DNA of 64,000 nucleotides from an uncultured SAR116 cluster alpha proteobacterium (GCA_902595145.1 CACJOU010000001.1:1-64000); one strand, 5' to 3'; numbered from the stretch's first letter, positions 35,400-44,554 are shown. Numbers and translations: made by a program. Notes: generated by a model from the letters alone, not told the origin.

Positions 35400-36587
35400 T
35401 TATTTTAAAATTTTTTTTATATTTCTAGCTGCTTGTTTAATTCTTTGTTCATTCTCTACTAATCCAATTCTTACAAAACCTTCTCCAAATTCACCAAAAG
35501 CCACACCTGGGGCAACTGCAACATCTGCTTTAAGCATTAACTCTTTTGCAAACTCTAGAGAACCCCTATTTTTATATTGTGAAGGGATTGGTGCCCAAGC
35601 AAACATACTAGCTTGAGGAGTAGGAATATCCCAACCAGATCGAGACATAGATTTTATTAACACATCTCTTCTTTTTTGGTACGTATTTCTTATTTCCTCT
35701 ATACATTCTTGAGGTCCATTTAACGCTGCTGCTGCTGCAACCTGGACAGGGGTGAAAGCTCCATAATCCAAGTAAGATTTAATTCGAGCAAGTGCCTTTA
35801 TTAGATTTATATTGCCAACTGCAAAACCAATTCTCCAACCAGCCATAGCATAAGTTTTTGACATTGATGTAAATTCTACTGCAATTTCTTTTGCTCTTGG
35901 AACTTGTAGGATTGAAGGAGGCGGTGAGTTATCATAGTATATTTCTGCATATGCAAGATCAGATAAAATATAAACGCCATACTTAAGAGCAATTTTCACT
36001 ACTTCTTTATAAAATCCTAAAGAAACAACTTGAGCTGTTGGGTTTGATGGAAATGATACAATTACTGCTACTGGAGCAGGTGCGCTTTCTTTTATAGATC
36101 TTTCAAGTCGTTCTAAATATAAGTCAGGGTTAAAAATTCCATCATCCATAGCTGGCAAATGACGCAATGAGGCACCAGCAATTATAAACCCATAGGGATG
36201 AATAGGATATGAGGGATTAGGAGATAATATAATATCACCAGGTGATGTTATTGCTTGAGCCAAATTAGCTAGACCCTCTTTAGACCCCAAAGTAACGATC
36301 ACTTCATCTTCAGGATCTAAATTAACATTAAACCGCCTTTTGTAGTATGCTGCCTGAGCTTTTCTTAGCCCATTTATACCTTTACTCGTAGAATATCTAC
36401 CAGTACCAGGTTTTTCTACAGTTTCTTTTAATTTTTGTCTGATATGCTTTGGTGTTGGCATATCTGGATTGCCCATTCCAAAGTCAATTATGTCTTTACC
36501 TCTAGATCTTAGTTTAGCTTTAAGATTATTTACCTCAGCAAAGATATATGGCGGTAATCTTTTAATTCTATCAAATTCGTTTCGCAT
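35400..36587 (-). CDS. alaC: Class I/II aminotransferase, AlaC-like
   Basis: A 395-residue PLP enzyme of the AlaC/YfdZ branch, making alanine from pyruvate with glutamate; LL-diaminopimelate aminotransferases are relatives. IDFGMGNPDMPTPKHI (34-49), GTGRYSTSKGINGLRKA (61-77), SFPSNPTAQ (178-186) and SMSKTYAMAGWRIGFAVGN (241-259), with Lys244 as the Schiff-base residue, match AlaC closely. In many alphaproteobacteria this gene precedes a homoserine dehydrogenase, which is not the case here; it stands alone. It is divergent from a small membrane-anchored protein gene across 111 bp. Confidence 0.85.
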   Translation of the reverse strand: MRNEFDRIKRLPPYIFAEVNNLKAKLRSRGKDIIDFGMGNPDMPTPKHIRQKLKETVEKPGTGRYSTSKGINGLRKAQAAYYKRRFNVNLDPEDEVIVTLGSKEGLANLAQAITSPGDIILSPNPSYPIHPYGFIIAGASLRHLPAMDDGIFNPDLYLERLERSIKESAPAPVAVIVSFPSNPTAQVVSLGFYKEVVKIALKYGVYILSDLAYAEIYYDNSPPPSILQVPRAKEIAVEFTSMSKTYAMAGWRIGFAVGNINLIKALARIKSYLDYGAFTPVQVAAAAALNGPQECIEEIRNTYQKRRDVLIKSMSRSGWDIPTPQASMFAWAPIPSQYKNRGSLEFAKELMLKADVAVAPGVAFGEFGEGFVRIGLVENEQRIKQAARNIKKILK

Positions 36588-36698
36588 AAAATTCTCTAAT
36601 AAATTCTTAAAATTATATATAAAAACTACTTACTTCGGCAATAAATTTGCTATAACTGATACTGTATAAAGATTTAATATGTTTATTTTAAGGTATCA

Positions 36699-37097
36699 AT
36701 GCGTTTTTTAAATAAAATTATTTTTTTTCTCTCAGGAATTAGCGTAATTGGGCTAATGCTATGGTTTGGTATGCCTAATATTCAACAAGCTTTTAAACCT
36801 GTAGAAGTGATTTCTGTTACAATAACTTTAAATAATAAATGCTCAGTAGATGACGATAGTTTTGCAGTTGCAGTTCCAGGAACAGATATAATTTTTCCAT
36901 TTAAAAAAGGGATAGCAAGGTATAGATTAAAATCAGATAGAAAAGTTCAACTCATATCTAACCCAAAATATAAATCTGTGCGCTACGTTGGCATCCACGT
37001 TCCTGTAGAAAAAAACATGATCTTAGAAGCTGATTGTTCCACTTCACCAAGATTAAAAGGAATTTTTGGGTCAATGAAAAATCAATTTAAAAATTAA
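36699..37097 (+). CDS. Small membrane-anchored or exported protein of unknown function
   Basis: I do not recognise this 132-residue protein. It has a basic start (MRFLNK) and one hydrophobic segment at about residues 7-24, which may be a signal anchor or an uncleaved signal, and a soluble remainder of beta-strand-like alternating pattern. Two cysteines, Cys48 (NKCSVD) and Cys113 (ADCSTS), would be periplasmic and could form a disulfide. It lies directly upstream of an amidase gene with an 11-nt gap to that gene's likely ATG, so they form a pair. Nothing in the sequence gives a specific activity. Confidence 0.6.
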   Translation: MRFLNKIIFFLSGISVIGLMLWFGMPNIQQAFKPVEVISVTITLNNKCSVDDDSFAVAVPGTDIIFPFKKGIARYRLKSDRKVQLISNPKYKSVRYVGIHVPVEKNMILEADCSTSPRLKGIFGSMKNQFKN

Positions 37098-37108
37098 GGG
37101 TGGTTTTA

Positions 37109-38527
37109 ATGAAAAGTTCAGAAAAAAATTTGCCAAGTGATCCTCTAGCGGGCATATCAATAAGAGAATTAGGCAAAAAGTTTAGAAATGGATTAGTAAG
37201 CTGTAAGGATATTACCTCAATATACTATGAAAGAATAAGAATTTTGAATCCATACCTTCACGCATACATTTATACAGATGATAATCAAGGACTTACTTGG
37301 GCAGATGGAATTGACAAATTATTTTCTTGTGGCGTTGATTTGGGACCTCTAATGGGTATACCTGTTGCAATTAAAGATATTTGTTCTGTGAATGAAATGC
37401 CAACAACTAATGGATCACAAATAAACAGTGATGATATAACAGGGCCAGAAGGCAATCTAGTAAGACGGTTAAAATCTCTTGGTTGTGTAATTTTAGGTAA
37501 AACACATACTGTTGAGTTTGCTTTAGGCGCGACTGGGCTAAATAAACATAGAGGTACCCCTAAAAACCCATGGGATGAAAAAATACATAGGATGCCAGGA
37601 GGGTCAAGTAGTGGCTCTGCTGTAGCTGTTGCTTCTGGTCTTGCTGCTTTCGCCATTGGGACAGATACTGGCGGTTCAGTAAGAATTCCTGCTTCACTTA
37701 ATGGTATAGTTGGATTAAAAACAACAAAAAACAGGTGGCCAACCGATGGAATTTTCCCATTGTCACCCACTTTAGATACTCCTGGGCCTATAGCAAGAAA
37801 TGTTAAAGATACAAAATTAATTTTTAATACATATAACGGTACAATTATAAATCAAAAACCCATAAAGCTTGATCGTATGACTTTTGGAAAACTCAAAGAA
37901 CCCTTTACATCGAATTTAGATCCAGAAGTTAAAGAAGCTTATGAGATTGCTTGTGATAAATTGAAAAATTTAGGTGTAACTATTGAAGACATTATAATCA
38001 TTGAGGCAAATGAAAAAGCAACCTTGTTTCCTGCAATTGTTGGATCAGAAATTATTAGTGCTTTTGGAATAGATAGGTTTAATAAAAATGTTGAAAAAAT
38101 GGACCCAGTAACCGGAAACAGGGCCAAGTTAGGTCTTAAAGTATCATCATTTGAATACATTAAAGCAAAAAATAGAGTTTTGGAATTGGAAAATATTATT
38201 GGAAAATATTTTACAAAATATGATGCTCTTATATCACCTACAACTGTTATGCAGGCCCTTGAAGTTGACAAATCAATTATAGGTGGAGAACTCCACGAAA
38301 GAAGCCTTCTTGCATCAGCGAACACACAACCTGTAAATATTTTTGGATTATGTGGAATTTCTTTTCCCATTCATAATTTATTGAATAATAAAAATAATAA
38401 AACATTACCAATTGGTTTACAAATCATATGTGGTAAAAACGAAGATGAGAAAGCAGTTGAAATTGCTCTAGCTTTGGAAAATTATTTGGGAGAGCCTATA
38501 CTTCCTGACGTTAGCAAGTTTTTATAA
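37109..38527 (+). CDS. Amidase signature family hydrolase (GatA-like fold)
   Basis: A 472-residue amidase-signature enzyme. Counting from ATG 37109, the catalytic Lys89 is in PVAIKDICS, the cis-Ser166 in GGSSSGSA and the nucleophile Ser190 in DTGGSVRIPA, so the Ser-cisSer-Lys triad is complete. The frame opens with a GTG at 37100, but ATG 37109 is preferred because AAGGG ends 8 nt upstream of it. No GatB or GatC is adjacent and the C-terminal half differs from GatA, so it is likely a stand-alone amidase (for example for small amides or ureides) rather than the tRNA amidotransferase subunit. The small-protein gene 36699-37097 precedes it in the same operon. Confidence 0.8.
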   Translation: MKSSEKNLPSDPLAGISIRELGKKFRNGLVSCKDITSIYYERIRILNPYLHAYIYTDDNQGLTWADGIDKLFSCGVDLGPLMGIPVAIKDICSVNEMPTTNGSQINSDDITGPEGNLVRRLKSLGCVILGKTHTVEFALGATGLNKHRGTPKNPWDEKIHRMPGGSSSGSAVAVASGLAAFAIGTDTGGSVRIPASLNGIVGLKTTKNRWPTDGIFPLSPTLDTPGPIARNVKDTKLIFNTYNGTIINQKPIKLDRMTFGKLKEPFTSNLDPEVKEAYEIACDKLKNLGVTIEDIIIIEANEKATLFPAIVGSEIISAFGIDRFNKNVEKMDPVTGNRAKLGLKVSSFEYIKAKNRVLELENIIGKYFTKYDALISPTTVMQALEVDKSIIGGELHERSLLASANTQPVNIFGLCGISFPIHNLLNNKNNKTLPIGLQIICGKNEDEKAVEIALALENYLGEPILPDVSKFL

Positions 38528-38649
38528 TTTTATATTTATAAAGACTAATTCAAATGTAAAAAAATAACTTTTTTATCTTGAAATTTATAATTTAAAAATT
38601 AATTAATATTCAAGTATTGATAAGGTTTCGTTCTTAAAAGGTAAATATT

Positions 38650-39606
38650 TTGTCTGATAAACTTATAAACGCAACTAACTTACAAAAATTTTTTGATCAA
38701 TTTATTGCTGTAGATAATATTGATTTGTCAGTCTCAAGGGGTGAAGTGGTTGGCTTTCTAGGCCCAAATGGTGCTGGAAAGTCTACAACAATGAAGATGC
38801 TAACTGGTTTTTTAGAACCAGATAATGGTGAGATTTTTATTAACAATATTAATCTTAAATCTGATCCATTAAAAGCAAAAGAATACATAGGGTACCTACC
38901 TGAAGGTGCTCCATCATATTCAGATATGATAGTTGCAGACTTTTTGTCATTTATTGGAAAAATGAGAGGGTTGAATGATAATTCTCTAAGCAATCGCTTA
39001 GAAGAAATGGCTAATCAAATTAACTTAAAAGAAATGTGGAACAGACCTATAGAAACACTTTCTAAGGGTTTTAAAAGAAGGGTTGGTATTGCTCAAGCAT
39101 TAATACACGACCCTGATATATTAATATTGGATGAACCAACTGATGGATTAGACCCTAATCAAAAACACGAAATGAGAAACCTCATAAAAAGAATATCTAC
39201 TAATAAAGCTATTGTTATTTCAACACATATCTTAGAAGAGGTTGAGGCAGTATGTTCTCGCGCTGTAATTATTTCAAATGGAAAATTACTTGCAAATGAC
39301 ACTCCTAAAAATTTAGAAAATAAATTTTTAAACAAAAATACTTTATTTATTAAAGTATCTAATAAACTTAATAATGTTATCTCTAAAGAAATAAAATCAT
39401 TATTAAAATATGATGACGTTAAAATTCAAAAAACAGACATTTCAACTCATACTATTTTAGTAAGTGACAGCCAGAAAAATCCAAATCTTAATACAGTTTT
39501 AAAACAGTTAAACAAACTGAAGCTTGATGTAATTGAAGCAAATTTTCAAAAGTTAAGTCTTGAAGAAATCTTCAGAAAAATAACCTCAGACAATAATTCA
39601 AAATAA
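38650..39606 (+). CDS. ABC transporter ATP-binding protein, GldA/CcmA-like
   Basis: A 318-residue ATPase. Walker A GPNGAGKS is at 38-45, the signature LSKGF at 137-141 and Walker B ILILDE at 157-162, followed by PTDGLDP. The signature has SKGF, typical of export-type ATPases of the GldA group. A C-terminal domain of about 90 residues follows the H-loop (STHILEEV). The start is TTG 38650, with AAAAGG about 9 nt upstream. It is first of a four-gene operon: ATPase, ABC-2 permease, GldG-like protein and DUF4340 protein, with gaps of 13, 7 and 19 nt. Such sets occur in many Proteobacteria and Bacteroidetes; outside gliding bacteria their role is undefined. Confidence 0.85.
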   Translation: MSDKLINATNLQKFFDQFIAVDNIDLSVSRGEVVGFLGPNGAGKSTTMKMLTGFLEPDNGEIFINNINLKSDPLKAKEYIGYLPEGAPSYSDMIVADFLSFIGKMRGLNDNSLSNRLEEMANQINLKEMWNRPIETLSKGFKRRVGIAQALIHDPDILILDEPTDGLDPNQKHEMRNLIKRISTNKAIVISTHILEEVEAVCSRAVIISNGKLLANDTPKNLENKFLNKNTLFIKVSNKLNNVISKEIKSLLKYDDVKIQKTDISTHTILVSDSQKNPNLNTVLKQLNKLKLDVIEANFQKLSLEEIFRKITSDNNSK

Positions 39607-39619
39607 TTGGTAAAAACCC

Positions 39620-40366
39620 ATGAACAACTACTTAAACAAAACATATATCATCTTAGATAGAGAATTAAAGGGATATTTTAGAACTCCGTTAGCATCAATT
39701 TTTTTGCTTGTCTTTTTAGCTCTATCCTCAGGTATGACCTTCTTTTTGGGAAGGTTTTTTGAAAGAGATCAAGCTGATTTAACGGCATTTTTTTCGTGGC
39801 ATCCTTGGCTATTCCTTGTTTTGATGCCAGCTATCGGTATGAGATTATGGGCTGAAGAAAGAAGGTCAGGTACAATTGAGTTGTTAATAACTTTACCCGT
39901 TACTAATACACAGTTAGTCGTTGGTAAATTTTTAGCAAGCTGGATTTTTACTCTAATTGCCCTTATTCTAACCATGCCTATTTGGATAACAGTTAATTAT
40001 TTGGGTGAACCAGACAATCACATTATTTTAATATCCTACTTTGGTAGCTGGTTAATGGCAGGAGCTTTTTTAGCTCTTACTTCTTGCATGTCAGCACTAA
40101 CCAAAAATCAAGTCATAGCATTTATAATATCATCCATTAGTGGTTTTGTGCTTATAATGGCTGGCTTTAATCTAGTTTTATCAGCTGTAAGGTCATGGTC
40201 ACCAAATTGGATTACAGAAACAATTAGCTCAATGTCGTTTTTATCACATTTTAGTAGGATACAAATGGGTGTTTTTGATTTAAGTACTCTAGTCTTCTTT
40301 ATTTCAATAATAATTTTATGTCTTTGGATAAACGTACAGCTCGTCCAAGTTAAAAAAGCAGATTGA
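39620..40366 (+). CDS. ABC-2 type permease, partner of the GldA-like ATPase
   Basis: A 248-residue integral membrane protein with six helices (approximately 22-42, 58-80, 105-126, 138-158, 165-190, 220-242). LDRELKGYFRTPLASIF at the start and ERRSGTIELLITLPVT on the first cytoplasmic loop are classical for ABC-2 permeases of this set, and the latter likely meets the ATPase. Gene order and 13-nt spacing from the ATPase show they are one transporter. The next gene begins 7 nt downstream, after GAGG, which gives a Shine-Dalgarno. Substrate unknown; family members are exporters or mechanical transducers. Confidence 0.85.
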   Translation: MNNYLNKTYIILDRELKGYFRTPLASIFLLVFLALSSGMTFFLGRFFERDQADLTAFFSWHPWLFLVLMPAIGMRLWAEERRSGTIELLITLPVTNTQLVVGKFLASWIFTLIALILTMPIWITVNYLGEPDNHIILISYFGSWLMAGAFLALTSCMSALTKNQVIAFIISSISGFVLIMAGFNLVLSAVRSWSPNWITETISSMSFLSHFSRIQMGVFDLSTLVFFISIIILCLWINVQLVQVKKAD

Positions 40367-40373
40367 GGTTAAA

Positions 40374-42182
40374 ATGAACTTTTTAAATAAGATAAGACCT
40401 AAAAATCTTGTTAAATTATCAATATTATTTTCTGTTATTATTTTTCTTTGTGTAAACATAATTACGAACAATGTATTTAATTCATCAAGGATAGACTTCA
40501 CAGAAAAAAAACTTTACTCCTTATCTAATAGCACAACTAATCTTCTTAAAAATTTGAATGAGCCAATACATGTAAGGCTTTTTGTATCAGGAAATTTGGT
40601 TAAAGAAGTACCTCAGCTTTCCACATATGCAAACAGAGTTGAGACTATACTGAAAGCTTATAGCGACATTTCTAATGGAAAAATAACATTAGAGGTGATT
40701 GATCCAAAACCTTTCTCAGATGAAGAAGATAGAGCTGTTGGAATGGGTATAAACTCGTTTTCTGCAACAGAAATGTCAGATGCATTATATTTTGGACTAG
40801 CGGCTACAAATTCAACTACAGGGCAAAAAAATATTCCTATTTTTTCTCCAGAAAGAGAAACTTTCCTTGAATATGATCTTTCAAGTTTAATCTCAGAATT
40901 AAGTCAGATTCAAAAACCAGTCATAAGTATTCTTGATAACCTTGGACTAATGGCAGACAGTAGAATAGGAAAACCGGAACAACAAATTTTAAAACAAATG
41001 AATGAAATGTTTAAAGTTGAAATGGTTAGTGAAAGTGATAATAAGCTCAATGAAAACACAAAAGTTCTTATGATTATTCATCCAAAATTTTTATCAGATG
41101 AGACTTTATATATGATAGATCAATGGGTTCTTAAGGGAGGATCTACCCTAATATTTTTAGATCCTTATGCTGAAACAGAGATTAGTAGACAACCAGGCAT
41201 GCCTCCAATGAACCCAAGATCAAATCTAAAAAAATTATTAGATACATGGGGAATAAAATTCGATAATAAAAAGACTGTCTTAGACTCAGAATTTGGTTTC
41301 AGGATCACCAGGAACATTGATGGTCGTGATATACAAGTTACCAACTACCCTTGGCTAAATATTAGGGGAGATGGCTTGAATAAAAACGAAGGTTCATTGT
41401 CAAATTTAAGTACAATTGTGATGACTACCGCTGGCTCATTAGAAAAAGCCAACGAAGAGACAGTTTTAGAACCAATTATTACCACTAGTAGAAAATCTGG
41501 TTTAGGTGATGCACAAAAAGCAGGTGATCCTAAAAATGACCCAAGAGATTTTTTATCAAGCATAAAGTCTGATAACGAAAATTTAATTTTAGCAGGATGG
41601 ATAAAAACAAATCTCAACTCATCATTTAGTAAAAAAGATGGTCAACTTTTAAAATCCCAAAATAAATCAAACATTCTTTTAGTATCTGACGCTGATATGT
41701 TGATGGATCGAAATTGGTTAACGCAACGAGGCGCTTTTGCTAACAATGGCGACTTCGTTCTTAATGTAGTTGAACAAATGGTTGGTGGTAATGCCTTATC
41801 CGATCTTAGAGGTAAAAGTACATCATGGCGACCATTTGATAAAATAATTGAATTAGAAAAAATCGCTGAAGAAAAATTTCTTTTAGAAGAACAAAGACTA
41901 GCTAAACAATTAAAAGAAATGGAAAATAAAATTAGAGATTTAACGCAAAATAATGACAACAACTCAGATGTCTTATCTCCTGAAACTATTGAGGCGATTG
42001 ATGGATTTAAAGCTGAAATGATGTCAACAAGATCACAGTTAAGAAGTGTTAAATTTGACCTTAGAAGAGATGTTGAAAATTTAAAACGATGGGTAATAGC
42101 TTTAAACGTAGCAATAATTCCCATAATGTTTGCTTGTCTAGCATTAATTATATCTTTAAGAAGAAAAAAATTATTCTACTAA
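40374..42182 (+). CDS. GldG-like membrane-anchored ABC auxiliary protein
   Basis: A 602-residue protein with one helix near the N-terminus (about 15-32) and one near the C-terminus (about 578-596) bracketing a large periplasmic region. The region after helix 1, RIDFTEKKLYSLSNSTTNLLKNL (39-61), is the canonical start of the GldG/ABC_transp_aux family. Later segments include IPIFSPERETFLEYDLSSLISEL and GSTLIFLDPYAE. A charged coiled-coil-like stretch (about 490-560; EEQRLAKQLKEMENKIRDL) precedes the final helix. It is the fixed partner of the ABC-2 permease. The role in non-gliding bacteria is unknown. Confidence 0.8.
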   Translation: MNFLNKIRPKNLVKLSILFSVIIFLCVNIITNNVFNSSRIDFTEKKLYSLSNSTTNLLKNLNEPIHVRLFVSGNLVKEVPQLSTYANRVETILKAYSDISNGKITLEVIDPKPFSDEEDRAVGMGINSFSATEMSDALYFGLAATNSTTGQKNIPIFSPERETFLEYDLSSLISELSQIQKPVISILDNLGLMADSRIGKPEQQILKQMNEMFKVEMVSESDNKLNENTKVLMIIHPKFLSDETLYMIDQWVLKGGSTLIFLDPYAETEISRQPGMPPMNPRSNLKKLLDTWGIKFDNKKTVLDSEFGFRITRNIDGRDIQVTNYPWLNIRGDGLNKNEGSLSNLSTIVMTTAGSLEKANEETVLEPIITTSRKSGLGDAQKAGDPKNDPRDFLSSIKSDNENLILAGWIKTNLNSSFSKKDGQLLKSQNKSNILLVSDADMLMDRNWLTQRGAFANNGDFVLNVVEQMVGGNALSDLRGKSTSWRPFDKIIELEKIAEEKFLLEEQRLAKQLKEMENKIRDLTQNNDNNSDVLSPETIEAIDGFKAEMMSTRSQLRSVKFDLRRDVENLKRWVIALNVAIIPIMFACLALIISLRRKKLFY

Positions 42183-42201
42183 AATAAATTTTGGATAAAA
42201 A

Positions 42202-43233
42202 ATGACTAAAAAAAGATTTTTAAACATATCTATAATTACTTTAGCACTCGTTGTTTTAGCGATTATTTCAGTAAACCTTAATACAAGTAATTATGGTTTT
42301 GAAAATAGAGGTAAGTTATTTTTAGATAACTTCACCAAAAATGTTAATGATATTACAACAATATCAATTAATTCTTTTGAAAATAATATTAATTTAGTTA
42401 AACAAAATAATAATTATATATCAGAGTCAGGCTATCGACTTAAAAAAGGATTGTGGGAAAATTTAATTACAAGTTTATCTTTATTAAGAATTGAGGAGTT
42501 GAAAACGAGTGACCCATCTAGGCACTCACAACTAAATCTACTTCTTCCTGAAAAAAATAAAAGTAAAGATGAGGACGAAGGTTATGGAACAAAAATCACA
42601 TTAAAGAAAGAAGACGGAACTATTTATTCTTCAATACTATTTGGGATGGTAGATAGAAGTGTTGGTGGAATAAGTGGAGGTCAGTTTGCTAGATTTCCAA
42701 ATGAAGATCAGACATACCTTCTTAAAGGTGCAATTAGGATGCCTACAACAAAATCTGATTGGTTTGAAAGTTTGCTTTTATCTATTAAAAAGGATGATGT
42801 TCAGAAGATTAACTTAAGTAATAAAAATGGAATAATTGAAATTCAATCCAAAGACGATGAATTGAGTCTGACGATGCCAAAATCTGTAAATTTTAAAATC
42901 GACGATACACAACTAAGTGATGCAAGAGACGTAATTAATAGCTTTTATTTTTATGATGTTAAAAAATCCACACAAAAATATTCAAAAAATTTGCCTACGT
43001 TGTCGTATGAAGTTAAAGACGGATTAATATTAACAATTTCCTCTATTAACCCTGACGATGGAGGAGAAAGTTGGGTAATTATCAATGCAAAGTCTAATGA
43101 CAAGAAATCAGAGGAGATCGCTCAAGAAATTACAAAAAAAACTAAAGGCTATGAGTTTTTAGCCAACATAATTACTAGCGATATTTTAAGATGGAAACTT
43201 AAAGATCTTGCAGCAAAAGATAAAAAGTCTTAA
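42202..43233 (+). CDS. DUF4340-type periplasmic anchored protein
   Basis: A 343-residue protein with a single N-terminal hydrophobic helix (about 6-24) and a soluble periplasmic domain. The pattern NDITTISINSFENNINLVKQNNNY early on, SPDSR-like TSDPSRHSQL with a following acidic linker, and ILFGMVDRSVGGISGGQFARFPNEDQTYLLKG are typical of DUF4340 proteins, which are almost always encoded after GldG-like proteins. No catalytic motif is apparent. It completes the four-gene ABC operon 38650-43233. Its TAA overlaps the convergent acyl-CoA dehydrogenase stop by 4 nt. Confidence 0.75.
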   Translation: MTKKRFLNISIITLALVVLAIISVNLNTSNYGFENRGKLFLDNFTKNVNDITTISINSFENNINLVKQNNNYISESGYRLKKGLWENLITSLSLLRIEELKTSDPSRHSQLNLLLPEKNKSKDEDEGYGTKITLKKEDGTIYSSILFGMVDRSVGGISGGQFARFPNEDQTYLLKGAIRMPTTKSDWFESLLLSIKKDDVQKINLSNKNGIIEIQSKDDELSLTMPKSVNFKIDDTQLSDARDVINSFYFYDVKKSTQKYSKNLPTLSYEVKDGLILTISSINPDDGGESWVIINAKSNDKKSEEIAQEITKKTKGYEFLANIITSDILRWKLKDLAAKDKKS

Positions 43234-44438
43234 TAAGATCTCGGCATTCCTAAAACATGCTCAGCTAAGTAAGATAAAATTAAATTGGTTGATATTGGAG
43301 CCACCTGATACAACCTAGCCTCTCTAAACTTTCTCTCTACGTCATATTCCTCTGCAAACCCAAATCCCCCATGAGTTTGCACACATGCTTCTGCTGCTGC
43401 CCATGACGCATCTGCTGCAAGCAATTTAGCTGTGTTAGCCTCTTCTCCTATAGGCTTCCCGGCTTCATAAAGCCTTGCTGCGTGGTATACCATTAATTCA
43501 GCTGCTTTCATTTGCGCATATGCCCTTGCTATTGGGAATTGAATACCTTGATTCTGACCAATTGCTCTTCCGAAAATATTTCTATCATTAGCATAATTTG
43601 TGGATTTTTTAGTAAACCATTTAGCATCCCCAATACACTCTGCAGCTATGAGGATTCTTTCTGCATTCATACCAGATAAAATATATCTAAAACCTTTATT
43701 TTCTTCGCCAACAAGACTCGAGGCTGGTATTCTTAAATTATCAAAAAATACTTCAGTTGTAGAATGGTTCATCATTGTTCGTATTGGTCTAATTGTAAGG
43801 CCATTACCTTTTGCTTTTCTCATATCTAAAAGAAAAACAGAAAGACCTTCCGTTTTCTTTTTAACTTCATTTAAGGGTGTTGTCCTTGCTAAGAGTAACA
43901 TTAAATCTGAGTGTTCTGCTCTGCTTGTCCAAATTTTTTGACCGTTGATTACATAGTCATCACCATTACGAACTGCTACTGTACGCAAACTTGTTGTATC
44001 TGTGCCACTTGTTGGTTCTGTTACACCAAACGCTTGTAATCTCAGAGATCCATCAGCTATTTTTGGTAAATATTCTTGTTTTTGTTCAGGAGAACCATGT
44101 CTTAGAACGGTTCCCATAGTATACATTTGCGCATGACATGCTGCGGCATTGCATCCTTGATGATGAATTTCTTCTAAAATAACCGAGGCAGCTACCATTC
44201 CTAAACCAACACCTCCATATTCTTCTGGTATCAGGGCTCCTAAAAAACCAGCATCAGTTAGTGCTTTGACAAATTCTGTTGGATAAGCTTGTTCTCTATC
44301 GAGTTTTCGCCAATATTCTCCTTGAAAATCTCCGCATAGTTTAGCTACAGAGTCTCTAACCTCTGTTATCATTTCATCTTTAGAAACAGAATTTTCTACT
44401 TGAATGGTGCTGTCTGGCATATTGTTCCTCATAAGCAA
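43230..44438 (-). CDS. Acyl-CoA dehydrogenase family protein
   Basis: A 402-residue flavoenzyme. FGVTEPTSGTDTTSL (137-151) and IWTSRAEHSDLML (169-181) are the FAD contacts; QTHGGFGFAEEYDVERKFREARLYQ is the C-terminal family region. The usual catalytic Glu position in the C-terminal EGT motif is absent: the sequence here reads YQVAPISTNLI (377-387). A Glu260 in LSGMNAERILIA stands where isovaleryl- and long-chain-type enzymes keep the base, so activity is likely retained. Methionines 4 and 7 are alternative starts. The substrate acyl chain is not determinable. It is alone on its strand, convergent with DUF4340 and divergent from the VOC protein. Confidence 0.85.
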   Translation of the reverse strand: MLMRNNMPDSTIQVENSVSKDEMITEVRDSVAKLCGDFQGEYWRKLDREQAYPTEFVKALTDAGFLGALIPEEYGGVGLGMVAASVILEEIHHQGCNAAACHAQMYTMGTVLRHGSPEQKQEYLPKIADGSLRLQAFGVTEPTSGTDTTSLRTVAVRNGDDYVINGQKIWTSRAEHSDLMLLLARTTPLNEVKKKTEGLSVFLLDMRKAKGNGLTIRPIRTMMNHSTTEVFFDNLRIPASSLVGEENKGFRYILSGMNAERILIAAECIGDAKWFTKKSTNYANDRNIFGRAIGQNQGIQFPIARAYAQMKAAELMVYHAARLYEAGKPIGEEANTAKLLAADASWAAAEACVQTHGGFGFAEEYDVERKFREARLYQVAPISTNLILSYLAEHVLGMPRSY

Positions 44439-44456
44439 ATGGATTTGAATTATATA

Positions 44457-44476
44457 TATATAAATTTATTTATATA
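44457..44476. repeat. AT palindrome in divergent promoter region
   Basis: TATATAAAT, TT, ATTTATATA make a perfect 9-bp inverted repeat lying 19 bp upstream of the acyl-CoA dehydrogenase start. It is all A and T, so it could arise by chance in this genome; it may also be an operator or part of a -10 region. Confidence 0.3.
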
Positions 44477-44498
44477 TTACTAGCTTATTTCTAGTAAT
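44476..44498. promoter_or_regulatory. Inverted repeat, possible operator between acyl-CoA dehydrogenase and VOC genes
   Basis: ATTACTAG, a 7-nt spacer, CTAGTAAT form a perfect 8-bp inverted repeat at 44476-44483 and 44491-44498. CTAG is a rare word in most bacterial genomes. Its place midway in the 104-bp divergent gap is where a dimeric repressor would act on both genes. Function is inferred. Confidence 0.35.
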
Positions 44499-44554
44499 TA
44501 ATATTAATTTAAATAACAAAAAAATGATAATCAATAAATACTTTGGAGATTAAA

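Noticed and set aside
37100-37108. GTG start for the amidase
   Set aside because: AAGGG overlaps it and is properly spaced for the ATG at 37109.
37285-37770. 161-codon open frame antisense to the amidase
   Set aside because: Shadow of a conserved gene; low-complexity Pro/Ser-rich translation with no family features.
38551-38577. A-run and T-run able to pair (TAAAAAAATAACTTTTTTA) as terminator after the amidase
   Set aside because: The stem is made of A-T pairs only, and such runs are common by chance here; not supported as a terminator.
44543-44554. TTG start for the VOC protein
   Set aside because: The stretch GGAG inside this extension is better read as the Shine-Dalgarno for ATG 44555.
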